Shown here piece by piece: positions 8,062 through 16,493 of a stretch of 62,431 bases of DNA. A program made the position numbers and the translations under genes. The stretch is from Roseinatronobacter alkalisoli (GTDB taxonomy: Bacteria > Pseudomonadota > Alphaproteobacteria > Rhodobacterales > Rhodobacteraceae): contig NZ_JAQZSM010000023.1 in assembly GCF_028745735.1 (NCBI RefSeq), forward strand, positions 1-62,431, read 5' to 3'. Below the pieces are notes generated by a model. That model made no database searches. It was not told the origin of the DNA and saw only the letters and a list, made by a program, of their open reading frames with translations. How positions within the stretch are numbered: position 1 is the first letter of the stretch; every line of letters starts with the position of its first letter.

Positions 8062-9110
8062 GCGTGGTCCTCCAATGCGGCGAGGATCGCCGCTGTGATC
8101 GTGTCAGTGGAATCGCGGCCCGGTACAGTGCCGATGTGCTGCGCTGTAGCGACCGAGATTGCGGCAAGGATTTCGTTTGCGGCGCGGGCCTGCCCCAGAT
8201 GCTCAAGCATCAGCGCAGCGGACCAGATCGCGGCAATCGGATTGGCAATGCGCTTGCCCGCAATATCGGGGGCGGAACCATGCACCGGTTCAAACATCGA
8301 CGGACCGCTGCCATCAGGGCAGATATTGGCCGATGCCGCAAAGCCCAGCCCGCCTTGAATAGCCGCGCCCAGATCGGTCAGGATATCGCCGAAAAGGTTC
8401 GAGGCCACCACCACATCGAGGCTTTCGGGCGCCATCACCATCTTTGCGGCCATGGCGTCAACATGCATCATGCTTACTGACACATCCGGGTAGTCGGCGG
8501 CCACCTCGCGCGTCAATTCGTCCCAGAAGACCATCGAGTATTTCTGCGCATTCGATTTCGTCACCGAAGTCACATGTCCACGTCGCGCCCGCGCCTGATC
8601 GAAGGCAAACCGCAGGATGCGCTCAACCCCCGCACGGGTGAAGATCGCGGTTTCCACGGCCACTTCATTGTCCCTGCCCTGATGCACACGACCCCCTGCG
8701 CCGGAATACTCGCCCTCGGTATTCTCGCGGATGCACAGGATATCGAACCCGGTTGACCGCAGCGGCCCCTCCACCCCGGGCAACAGACGATGGGGGCGGA
8801 TATTGGCATACTGGTTGAACGCCTTGCGGATCGGCAGCAGCAAACCGTGCAGCGACACTGAATCCGGCACTGTCTCGGGCCAGCCGACCGCACCAAGATA
8901 GATCGCGTCGAACCCGCGCAGTGTCTCGATCCCGTCAGCGGGCATCATCTCGCCGGTGCGCAGGTAATGCGCGCAGGACCAGTCCAGGCGAGTCGCCTGA
9001 ACATCGAAGCTGTGTTTGCGCGCGGCTGCCTGTACGACAGCCATTGCCGCGTCGCTTACATCTACCCCGATCCCGTCGCCCGGGATCAGGGCCAGTCTGT
9101 ACGTGGTCAT
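8058..9110 (-). CDS. Tartrate dehydrogenase / D-malate dehydrogenase family
   Basis: The 350-residue protein belongs to the isocitrate/isopropylmalate dehydrogenase superfamily: LIPGDGIG at the N-terminus, CIRENTEGEYSGAGG in the TtuC/DmlA-type substrate loop, SNAQKYSMVFWDEL, and the nucleotide-binding EPVHGSAPDIAGK. Members oxidatively decarboxylate D-malate, tartrate or related beta-hydroxy acids with NAD. The ATG at 9110 fits GGAGAGA about 7 bp upstream. A second ATG directly before it (9113) is possible. It overlaps gabD by 4 bp, so both are in one operon. The exact substrate is not decided by sequence. Confidence 0.88.
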   Translation of the reverse strand: MTTYRLALIPGDGIGVDVSDAAMAVVQAAARKHSFDVQATRLDWSCAHYLRTGEMMPADGIETLRGFDAIYLGAVGWPETVPDSVSLHGLLLPIRKAFNQYANIRPHRLLPGVEGPLRSTGFDILCIRENTEGEYSGAGGRVHQGRDNEVAVETAIFTRAGVERILRFAFDQARARRGHVTSVTKSNAQKYSMVFWDELTREVAADYPDVSVSMMHVDAMAAKMVMAPESLDVVVASNLFGDILTDLGAAIQGGLGFAASANICPDGSGPSMFEPVHGSAPDIAGKRIANPIAAIWSAALMLEHLGQARAANEILAAISVATAQHIGTVPGRDSTDTITAAILAALEDHA

Positions 9111-9226
9111 CATTCTCTCCGTTCTGGTCTGGAATCGGCGGCATTTCCGTTGCATCGGCTTGCCGCCCCCCTGGTTTGATCTTGCGCGATTTCCCGGTCC
9201 TTGCACTGCTCAGACCGGGCTGCGCG

Positions 9227-10552
9227 TTAGAAGTCGGCCACCTTGCCCCACTGGCTGCGTCCGAAACGCGACAGCCTGTATTGTGCGGTCTCGGTAATGG
9301 GTGCGCGGCCCAGCACCATATCGGCCACCAGATGGCCCACACCTGGCCCGATGCCAAAGCCATGCCCCGAAAGCCCCGCCGCCAGTACAAGGCCCGGAAT
9401 CCCGATTTCAGCATCGATCACCGGCACGCCGTCCGGGGTGCTGTCAATATAGCCCGCCCATGTGTCCTGCACCGGGACGTCGCGCAGTGCGGGCAGCAGG
9501 GCGCGGGCACGCGCCAGCGTCTGCGCGATCACTTGTGCCGAGGGGCGGGGATCAAGGATGCGCGTCCGTTCCATCGGGGTGGGACGGTCCAGCGCCCAAC
9601 GGCGGCGCGTCTCAAAACCGGCGGCCCAGCCTTGTGCCCCACCCGGTCGAAGAAGGCGCCAGCGCCGCGCAAACATCGGCAGAAAGTCCCGTATTCCCGT
9701 CAGCGCGCCGGGCGTCAGGTCCAGGCTGGCCTTACCGGATATCGCCAGCATATAGCCCCCGTCGCCGCGGCGGGTGACAGATACAGGCGCAGTGTGCAGC
9801 GCGTCCGGCAGACCCGTTGCACCCGGTGCCAGTGACAGGACAGAGCTGCGCGCCGATGCCTGCGGAAACCGGATGCCCAGCTGATACACAAAGCTGCTCG
9901 CCCAGGCCCCGCCAGCCATCACGACGACGGGCGTTCGGATAACCCCGGCCTCGGTCACAACGCCACAGACGCGACCGGCGGCCAGTTCAACACCACGCGC
10001 CGCGCAGTTCTGCACCACATGGCTACCATGTTTCATTACCGCTTTTGCGATCAGGGGCGCGGCGCGCACCGGATCGGCCATGCCGTCCGTGGGCGACCAG
10101 ACGCCGCCCTTCCAGCGCTGCCCCGTCGCAGCGCCGCGCTGATTGGCCTCTGCCGCGCTTAGCATGCGGGTATCCACACCAGCGCCCCGCGCGAAACGCC
10201 CCCATTTCGCCCAGCCTTCGATCTCTGCCTCGTCATTCGAAAGATAAAGCAGCCCGCAGCGTGAAAACCCCAGCGTATCGCCAATATCCGCGCCCATCTC
10301 TTCCCATAGTGCAAGGCTTCGTGTGGAAAGCGGCAATTCGCGCGCGTCGCGGTTTTGCTGTCGGCACCAGCCCCAGTTCCGGCTGGATTGCTCTGCGCCC
10401 ACGGCACCCTTTTCGACCAGCACCACCTTCTGCCCGGCGCGCGCCAGCCAATAAGCCACAGAAACCCCGACGATACCTGCGCCGATCACAACGCAATCGG
10501 CTTCAGCGGGCAATGTATCCGGGGTGGCGATTGCAAGACACGGCGCAGTCAT
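9227..10552 (-). CDS. FAD-dependent oxidoreductase, DAO (D-amino-acid/amine oxidase) family
   Basis: The 441-residue protein starts with an ADP-binding fold (VVIGAGIVGVSVAYWLARAG, residues about 20-40) followed by SSRNWGWCRQQNRD, typical of DAO-family enzymes of Rhodobacteria. The C-terminus carries the second FAD-contact region (GLVLAAGLSGHGFGIGPGVG). It would oxidise the C-N bond of an amino acid or amine. The gene is divergent from an Lrp-type regulator at 10721, probably its controller, and in line with the two dehydrogenase genes (117-bp gap). AAAGG precedes the ATG. Substrate is unassigned. Confidence 0.88.
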   Translation of the reverse strand: MTAPCLAIATPDTLPAEADCVVIGAGIVGVSVAYWLARAGQKVVLVEKGAVGAEQSSRNWGWCRQQNRDARELPLSTRSLALWEEMGADIGDTLGFSRCGLLYLSNDEAEIEGWAKWGRFARGAGVDTRMLSAAEANQRGAATGQRWKGGVWSPTDGMADPVRAAPLIAKAVMKHGSHVVQNCAARGVELAAGRVCGVVTEAGVIRTPVVVMAGGAWASSFVYQLGIRFPQASARSSVLSLAPGATGLPDALHTAPVSVTRRGDGGYMLAISGKASLDLTPGALTGIRDFLPMFARRWRLLRPGGAQGWAAGFETRRRWALDRPTPMERTRILDPRPSAQVIAQTLARARALLPALRDVPVQDTWAGYIDSTPDGVPVIDAEIGIPGLVLAAGLSGHGFGIGPGVGHLVADMVLGRAPITETAQYRLSRFGRSQWGKVADF

Positions 10553-10720
10553 GGGGTTACCTTTATTCGTTTCGCCGATGCTATATGCACCAACGCGGCG
10601 GAATGTTCCGCAATAGAGGATGGAAACAGCATTTCCTGTTGAAACTCGATGCTAAATGAAATGGTGTGAAGCTGCCGCCATTGCGGCCTGAAACGCCCAG
10701 CATCGGCGCGAGGAAAGACC

Positions 10721-11215
10721 ATGACGCCTGGATATAAACTTGACCGGATCGACATAAGGATCCTCGCGGTTCTTCAGCGCAATGGCCGCATTACCAATGT
10801 GGAACTGGCTGAAGAAGTCAATCTTTCCCCCTCGCCGTGTCTGATGCGGGTGAAGAAGCTTCAGCAGGCGGGCTATATAACGGGCTATTCCGCCCAGATT
10901 GACCTTGCGCGCCTTGGCCCCACACTGACAGTATTTACCGAATTCACGCTGAAGAACCACCGCCAGATCGATTTCGCCCGGTTCCAGGAAGCGCTGGCGC
11001 AGATTGACAGCTGTGTGGAATGCCACCTTGTTTCCGGTGGATATGATTATCTGGTCAAATTCGTCACCGCCGGGATCGATGACTATCAGTCGATCATGGA
11101 AGGGCTGGTCGACCGGAATCTGGGCATCGACAAGTATTTCAGCTTCGTGGTGCTGAAATCGCCCTTCACCAAGCAGCATATCCCGTTGTCACGGCTATTT
11201 GAGGATCACGACTGA
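10721..11215 (+). CDS. Lrp/AsnC-family transcriptional regulator
   Basis: The 164-residue protein has the AsnC helix-turn-helix (LDRIDIRILAVLQRNGRIT, LSPSPCLMRVKKLQQAGYI) in residues 6-60 and a RAM/AsnC ligand domain with the HLVSGGYDYLVKF signature. GAGGAAAG is placed correctly before the start. It is divergent from the DAO-family oxidase and convergent with the hydroxyacid dehydrogenase gene. Amino-acid-responsive control of the neighbouring catabolic genes is the expected role. Confidence 0.92.
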   Translation: MTPGYKLDRIDIRILAVLQRNGRITNVELAEEVNLSPSPCLMRVKKLQQAGYITGYSAQIDLARLGPTLTVFTEFTLKNHRQIDFARFQEALAQIDSCVECHLVSGGYDYLVKFVTAGIDDYQSIMEGLVDRNLGIDKYFSFVVLKSPFTKQHIPLSRLFEDHD

Positions 11216-11234
11216 GGGCACGGTACGCCCTCAG
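11212..11234. terminator. Bidirectional hairpin shared by two convergent genes
   Basis: CTGAGGGC (11212-11219) and GCCCTCAG (11227-11234) form a perfect 8-bp stem with a 7-nt loop. The hairpin contains the TGA stops of both the Lrp gene (11213-11215) and the dehydrogenase gene (11231-11233), one in each arm. No strong T tract is present on either side. Confidence 0.65.
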
Positions 11235-12139
11235 TACCCTTTCGCCTGATCTACCAGCCCCGGCAGGGGCGCGCCGCTGCGCAACGCCTGCACTACCGCC
11301 AGCGCATGGCGCGCGCCCTCGGTCGCGTCGGTCTGGGCCGCGACATGAGGCGTGATGATGACGCGCGGGTCGCGCCAGAGCCAGTGATCCCGGGGCAGTG
11401 GTTCGGGGTCGGTCACATCAAGCATCGCAGCGGAAAGCTGCCCCCCCTCCAGTGCCGCGCGCAAAGCCTGCATATCAAGATGCGCGCCACGCCCTGCATG
11501 GATCAGCCCTGCGCCCCGGGGCAGCGCGGCGAAAGTGCGCGCGCCCAGGATTCCGCGTGTTGCATCAGTAAGCGGTAGCAGGCAGATCAGCAGATCACTG
11601 CGCGCAAAAAACGCACCGGTCTGTTCGGCGGTGAAAAGCGGCACCGCCCCCCCCTGACCCGAGCGGGACAGTCCCGCCACGTCGAAGCCAAGCGCCGACA
11701 GACTGTCCGCGACCAGCCCGCCGATCCGCCCCATGCCCAGAATGCCCACGCGCCGCGCGGAAGCCAGCCGCACCGGATGTCCCTGCCACAGGCCCCCGCG
11801 CCCCTGATCCAGATATTTCGGCATGTCGCGATGCAGCATCAGCGTGGCCATCACGACCCAGTCGCGCACCATCGCCTCGATCCCCGGTGCCAGTGTCCGG
11901 GCCAGCGCCACGCCCTGTGGCATCGGAGGCAGATGGTCCACCCCCGCACCCACCGAAAGGACCACGCGCAAATTCGGATAGCGGGTCAGGTCCGCAGGCG
12001 GTGTCCAGCAGGCAATCGCCGTTACCTCCAGCGGGTCGTTGACCGCGTCTTCGCCCGCAATAAGCGTCACGCCAGCCTCGTTGAATATCGTCTTCCAGAC
12101 AGGCAGGCGCGCAGATGTGGACAGATACAACAGGGCCAT
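11231..12139 (-). CDS. ghrA: D-2-hydroxyacid dehydrogenase, glyoxylate/hydroxypyruvate reductase A type
   Basis: The 302-residue protein has the short-N-terminus layout of GhrA. It has an NAD(P) Rossmann motif GILGMGRIGG in the middle, the substrate/catalytic Arg-Glu region (HAGRGAHLD, DVTDPEPLP) and the catalytic His in ITPHVAAQTD. It would reduce glyoxylate or hydroxypyruvate, or oxidise the D-hydroxyacid. The start at 12139 overlaps the TGA of the upstream aminotransferase gene by one base, so the two are coupled. Longer in-frame upstream sequence lies wholly inside the aminotransferase gene and was discarded. Confidence 0.87.
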   Translation of the reverse strand: MALLYLSTSARLPVWKTIFNEAGVTLIAGEDAVNDPLEVTAIACWTPPADLTRYPNLRVVLSVGAGVDHLPPMPQGVALARTLAPGIEAMVRDWVVMATLMLHRDMPKYLDQGRGGLWQGHPVRLASARRVGILGMGRIGGLVADSLSALGFDVAGLSRSGQGGAVPLFTAEQTGAFFARSDLLICLLPLTDATRGILGARTFAALPRGAGLIHAGRGAHLDMQALRAALEGGQLSAAMLDVTDPEPLPRDHWLWRDPRVIITPHVAAQTDATEGARHALAVVQALRSGAPLPGLVDQAKGY

Positions 12140-13527
12140 CAGCGCAGCACCTCGCGGATTTCGGGATCCTCCAACGTCAGATCCAGCACCTTGCGGGTGC
12201 GCTCCACAATCGCGTCGATTTCCGGGGCCGTGCAGCAAAGCGGTGGGGCATAGCCGAATACCCCTTGCGCAAAGGCCCGGACCACCAGCCCCTGATCCCA
12301 GGCGCGGTCAAAAAGCCGTGTCGCCGCGTTCAGTTCCGCAGGCAGCGGGGTTTTCTCGGCCTTATCGGTGACCAGTTCGACCGCAGCCAGCATACCGCGG
12401 CCGCGCACGTCACCGACCAACGGATGATCGCAAAGCGTGGCGAGTCCGGCCTGAAGCCGCGCACCCATAGCGCGCCCATTCTCCAGAAGACCACTCTCGT
12501 AAAGCGACAAAACCTCCAGTGCCACTGCCGCGCAGACCGGATGCGCCGAATAGGTAAAGCCATGCCCGACCGCCTTCGCGCCCGCGCCCTCGGCGATCAC
12601 CTCATATACGTGATCGGACATCAGCACTGCGCCCATCGGCAGGTAGCCAGAGGTCAACCCCTTGGCCACCGTCATCAGGTCGGGCACGATGCCGTCATCC
12701 TCGCAGGCGAAAAGCGGGCCGGTGCGGCCAAAGCCGGTGATCACCTCATCCGCCACAAACAGGATGCTCAGATCGCGGCATGCCTCGCGCATTGCCTTGA
12801 TCCAGCCCGGTGGTGGCACCAGCACCCCTCCAGAGCCCTGAATCGGCTCCACATAGAAGGCCGCGACCCGCTCTGCGCCGATTTCGGCCACCTTGGCGCG
12901 CAGCTCTGCAACCGATGTGGAAATAACCGATTGCGGATCATCGGCATGCGGGTTGCGGTAAAGATCATGCGAGGCGATCTTGTGCTGCCAGCTATAGGGC
13001 ACGCCGAAGCCGTCATGAAAAAGCGGCAGCGCCGTCAACCCCGCGCCCATGCTGGTCGACCCATGATAGCCCGACGCAACGGAGATGAACTGGTCGCGCT
13101 GCGGTTGGCCACGAGCATGCCAGTAATAGCGGATAAAACGGATTGTACTGTCCACCGCATCCGAGCCACCCAAGGTGAAATAAACATGGTTCAGATCACC
13201 CGGCGCACGTTCGGCAAGGGCTGCGGCCAGACGAACCGGTGCTTCAGCGCCAAGGTCGAAATAGCCCGTGGCATAGGGCAGCGCGCGCATCTGACGTGCC
13301 GCCGCCTCAATCACGCTTTCATGCCCATAGCCTGCATTCACGCACCATAGCCCGGCAAACCCGTCAATCAGCTGTCGGCCTTCGGAATCGGTGACAGTCG
13401 CGCCACTGGCCGACGTAAGGATGCGCACTCCGCGCGCCTCATGGCCCCGGAAGGACGAGACCGGATGGATAAGATGCCGCCGGTCCAGTTCAACCAGGGA
13501 GTTCGAAAGGGGGGGCTTGGTCAACAT
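12139..13527 (-). CDS. Class III (omega) aminotransferase, putrescine/amine:pyruvate type
   Basis: The 462-residue protein is a PLP fold-type I class III aminotransferase. It shows the substrate entry segment GFAGLWCVNAGYG, the PLP-Asp block FVADEVITGFGRTG and the Schiff-base lysine in DLMTVAKGLTSGY. This group transfers amino groups from putrescine, beta-alanine or other omega-amines to pyruvate. The Met at 13527 is preferred because GGAGCG lies 7 bp upstream; an earlier Met (13566) would overlap the GNAT gene. The operon runs GNAT, aminotransferase, GhrA. With gabD nearby it could form a putrescine or GABA route, which is inference. Confidence 0.88.
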   Translation of the reverse strand: MLTKPPLSNSLVELDRRHLIHPVSSFRGHEARGVRILTSASGATVTDSEGRQLIDGFAGLWCVNAGYGHESVIEAAARQMRALPYATGYFDLGAEAPVRLAAALAERAPGDLNHVYFTLGGSDAVDSTIRFIRYYWHARGQPQRDQFISVASGYHGSTSMGAGLTALPLFHDGFGVPYSWQHKIASHDLYRNPHADDPQSVISTSVAELRAKVAEIGAERVAAFYVEPIQGSGGVLVPPPGWIKAMREACRDLSILFVADEVITGFGRTGPLFACEDDGIVPDLMTVAKGLTSGYLPMGAVLMSDHVYEVIAEGAGAKAVGHGFTYSAHPVCAAVALEVLSLYESGLLENGRAMGARLQAGLATLCDHPLVGDVRGRGMLAAVELVTDKAEKTPLPAELNAATRLFDRAWDQGLVVRAFAQGVFGYAPPLCCTAPEIDAIVERTRKVLDLTLEDPEIREVLR

Positions 13528-13543
13528 AGATGCGCTCCGATCA

Positions 13544-14374
13544 TCAGCCCAGGGCTTGCGAGACAAGGGCGTGGGTTTGATAGTTGGATGCAGGGCGCTG
13601 CCGTGGTGAATGCACCATCGCCGTACAACCCACCACCATGCTCAGGCCAAGCGATTCGACATAAGGAGCCAGCCCATGTGATTCGAACACATCTATACGC
13701 AGGAACTGCCCGGCCATCCGCGTGGCACCCGCTGCGAAAAGCGACCGTGCCGCGGTCGCATCCCGTGCCACCACAGGCCCCAGCACATGACCCCGGCCAA
13801 AGGAGCGGAGCAAGGCGAAACCGCCGTCGGTGCTGAGCGTCACGCCATTGGACGCGATCCGCGCAAGAAGTGCTGCGCGCTCCATCCCGCTGGCGTCACT
13901 GTCCATCCCGGCCAGAATGCCGGTATCGACAGCACCGGCATGCACAACCTGCTTGGGACGCGCTGCAGTTGCCACGCCCTGAAGTTGCACGATCTGATCA
14001 TAATCCCGGAAACCAAGCTTGCGATAAAGTGGCTTGCCCTCTTCAGTGGCGGCAAGGCGCATTTCGCGATCCCCGGCCAATTCGATGACGCGCTGCATCA
14101 TCTGCCGTCCCAAGCCCCGCCCGCGCATGGCCGCATCGACGATGATCAGGTTCAGCGTGGCCACAGGTCCGTGCAGTGAACACAGCGCCGTGCCGAGCAC
14201 ACGCCCATCCCCGACCGCTGCAACCCCTTGCGACACGGACAGCGACAATGCCCAGTCCTCGTGCCGGTGCGGCCAGCCTTCGGCCTGCGACAGGGCCAGC
14301 GCGCCGGGCATATGCTGTTCGGTGAAGGGCACAATTTCGACAGTGGTCGGGGCGGGGATATCAAGTCGGGTCAT
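13544..14374 (-). CDS. Two-domain GNAT acetyltransferase
   Basis: The 276-residue protein has an N-terminal GNAT domain (residues 1-130; acetyl-CoA loop MRGRGLGRQMM, then RLAATEEGKPLYRKLGF) and a C-terminal domain of the Acetyltransf_18 kind (TLSTDGGFALLRSFGRGHVLGPVVA). It has the same architecture as the protein at 17984-18931, with matching blocks such as RFGKGHVIGPLVA. Both sit in amine-catabolism genes and probably acylate an amine or amino acid, but the substrate is unknown. It lies 16 bp before the aminotransferase gene in the same direction. Confidence 0.85.
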   Translation of the reverse strand: MTRLDIPAPTTVEIVPFTEQHMPGALALSQAEGWPHRHEDWALSLSVSQGVAAVGDGRVLGTALCSLHGPVATLNLIIVDAAMRGRGLGRQMMQRVIELAGDREMRLAATEEGKPLYRKLGFRDYDQIVQLQGVATAARPKQVVHAGAVDTGILAGMDSDASGMERAALLARIASNGVTLSTDGGFALLRSFGRGHVLGPVVARDATAARSLFAAGATRMAGQFLRIDVFESHGLAPYVESLGLSMVVGCTAMVHSPRQRPASNYQTHALVSQALG

Positions 14375-14496
14375 TGCTGGGTTCTCTATGGCTTTTCATA
14401 ATAACTAGACCAGACGAAGCAGCAGTTTCCGCTAGATCACGTATCGCGGCGGCAGTTTGCGGCCGCCTCCGGACAGACGGGCCGCAGAAAATGCCG

Positions 14497-15621
14497 TCAC
14501 CCACGCTGGCTTTCGCCAAGCCGCCGGATCAGCACGCAGGTGGCCTGCAACTCGTCGCGGGTCAGGTATTCCTCGGGTTTGTGGGCGCGGCCAATCTCGC
14601 CCGGACCACAGATCACCGCGGCAATACCGGCGGCCTGAAAAAGCCCGGCTTCTGTACCGTAACTTACCGCCCCAAGCGGCGTTTTCCCGGCCAGCCGGGC
14701 AATCATCCCGGCCAGCGGATGATCAGGGTCAAGCGCCAGCGCAGGATAGCTTGCCAGATGCTCGACCCCGACCCCGGCAGCCCTGGCAGCGTCAATGACA
14801 GGTGCCAGAACCGCTGTTGGATCGACACCGGCAATGGCGCGCGCCTCTATCTCTGCCATGGCGGATTCGGGGATGATGTTAAGCGCCTGTCCACCTGACA
14901 TCCTGCCAATCTGCAGGCTGGACCAGGGTGGTTCAAACCGCGCATCCTGTGCATCGGTGCGCAATACCTCTGCCTGCGCCACGGTGGCGGACAGCACAGG
15001 AACCATCGCATGAATAGCATTCGCCCCCAGATCAGGGCGCGATGAATGCCCGGCCACCCCCTGGGCCACAAGCCGGATGGCCGCCTTGCCCTTATGCGCC
15101 AGCACAGGTGTCAGGTTCGACGGCTCGCCGATGATCGCCCCTTCGGGGGGTGCGCACAGACCCGGCAACGCGGCAAGAAGATGCGGCACGCCCCGACAGC
15201 CAGCCTCCTCATCATAAGAGAGTGCCAGATGTATCGGTGCCTGCAAATCCATCCGTACAAGTTCCGGCACCATGGCAAGGGCCGCTGCAACAAAGCCCTT
15301 CATATCGCAGGCCCCGCGCCCAATCAGCCGTCCGGCCACGTCGCGCAGGATGAAAGGATCACCCTGCCAGCCCGGCTCGCCCGCTGGCACCACATCCAGA
15401 TGACCAGAAAGCACATAGCCCGGCCTGTCTGCGGGGCCGATACTTGCAAACAGGTTCGCACGGTCGCCTTCCGGGCCTGGCAACACATGGGCATGCACGC
15501 CATGCCCCGCCAGCCAGTCCCGGACAAACCCCACGATCGGGGCATTTGGACGCCCGACCACACTGTCGAAACCGACAAGCCGCGCCAGCATTGCTTCCGG
15601 GGTCAGAAATTCGGTGGTCAT
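14497..15621 (-). CDS. argE: Acetylornithine deacetylase-like M20 metallopeptidase
   Basis: The 374-residue protein is a dinuclear-zinc M20 amidohydrolase of the ArgE group. Metal ligands are visible in SGHLDVVPAGEPGW (His, with catalytic Asp), RGACDMKGF (Asp), YDEEAGCRG (general-base and ligand Glu), SYGTEAGLFQ and the late His in RAHKPEEYL. It removes an N-acyl group from ornithine or a similar amino acid. AGAGGAAAG precedes the ATG at 15621. It sits between two acetyltransferases and amine oxidases, so a catabolic N-acyl-amino-acid deacylase rather than the biosynthetic enzyme is likely. Confidence 0.87.
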   Translation of the reverse strand: MTTEFLTPEAMLARLVGFDSVVGRPNAPIVGFVRDWLAGHGVHAHVLPGPEGDRANLFASIGPADRPGYVLSGHLDVVPAGEPGWQGDPFILRDVAGRLIGRGACDMKGFVAAALAMVPELVRMDLQAPIHLALSYDEEAGCRGVPHLLAALPGLCAPPEGAIIGEPSNLTPVLAHKGKAAIRLVAQGVAGHSSRPDLGANAIHAMVPVLSATVAQAEVLRTDAQDARFEPPWSSLQIGRMSGGQALNIIPESAMAEIEARAIAGVDPTAVLAPVIDAARAAGVGVEHLASYPALALDPDHPLAGMIARLAGKTPLGAVSYGTEAGLFQAAGIAAVICGPGEIGRAHKPEEYLTRDELQATCVLIRRLGESQRG

Positions 15622-15824
15622 GGGGTGTCTTTCCTCTGGCGTATCCTGCCATGACCATGCCCGATACACGCGGATGTATGTCACCCTTGTTTCGGCGTCT
15701 GTCGGCAGGCTGTGCCGCAGACGTGCACAGAATCGCAATTTCCTGCGTTTGATCCGGCGAACGCAGCAAGCTCTGTCGTGCAACAGCGCCGATTATGGGA
15801 CATCACCACAAACCGGAGATTGCA

Positions 15825-16490
15825 ATGACCTTCCGCCCCAAATTCGTCAGCTTCGACTGCCACGGCACCATGATCTATTTCGACATGGCCGGCGCGGCCC
15901 GCGACCATTTCGGCGCGCAGCTTTCGCCAGAGCAGATGGATGCCTTCATCCGTGATTTCTCGGCCTATCGGCTGGACGAGGTGATGCAGGACTGGAAACC
16001 CTATTCCGAGGTCGTCCACAACGCGCTGGAACGCACCTGCAAACGCAATGGCCTGGCCTTCGATCCGGCTGTCGCCGAAGATATCTATAACCGCGTGCCG
16101 ACCTGGGGACCGAACCCCGATGTGCCCGAAGGGTTGGCCAGGGTCGCCAAAGAAATCCCGCTGGTCGCGCTGACAAATTCGATGAACGCCCAGATCCCGC
16201 ATAATATCGCGAAGCTTGGCGCGCCCATCACCCATGTCCTGACCGCCGAAAGCGCGGGGGCCTATAAGCCACATATGCGGGCTTTTGAGTATATGTTCGA
16301 CACGCTGAACGCTGGACCCGAGGATTTTCTGCATGTCTCCTCCTCCTTCCGCTATGACCTGATGACCGCGCATGATCTTGGCATCACCCATAAAGTCTGG
16401 GTCAATCGGGGTCATGAACCGGCGAACCCGTATTACGGCTATACCGAAGTGGCCGATATCTCGGGCCTGCCTGGCGTGCTGGGGCTGTGA
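15825..16490 (+). CDS. HAD-family hydrolase, (S)-2-haloacid dehalogenase type II-like
   Basis: The 221-residue HAD protein has a first motif SFDCHGTMIYFD. The nucleophilic Asp is present and the second Asp of phosphatases is replaced, as in type II dehalogenases. Later it has ALTNSMN (motif II), SAGAYKPHMRAFEYM (motif III Lys) and VSSSFRYDLMTAHDLG. GGAGATTGCA precedes the ATG at 15825. The next gene, a flavin oxidase, starts 3 bp after the stop. This pairing with an amine-oxidase-like flavoprotein suggests a metabolic role other than detoxifying halogenated acids; dehalogenase activity is unproven. Confidence 0.85.
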   Translation: MTFRPKFVSFDCHGTMIYFDMAGAARDHFGAQLSPEQMDAFIRDFSAYRLDEVMQDWKPYSEVVHNALERTCKRNGLAFDPAVAEDIYNRVPTWGPNPDVPEGLARVAKEIPLVALTNSMNAQIPHNIAKLGAPITHVLTAESAGAYKPHMRAFEYMFDTLNAGPEDFLHVSSSFRYDLMTAHDLGITHKVWVNRGHEPANPYYGYTEVADISGLPGVLGL

Positions 16491-16493
16491 GTG

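Noticed and set aside
12115-13350. 411-codon plus-strand frame
   Set aside because: It is antisense to the aminotransferase gene and shows no recognisable motif.
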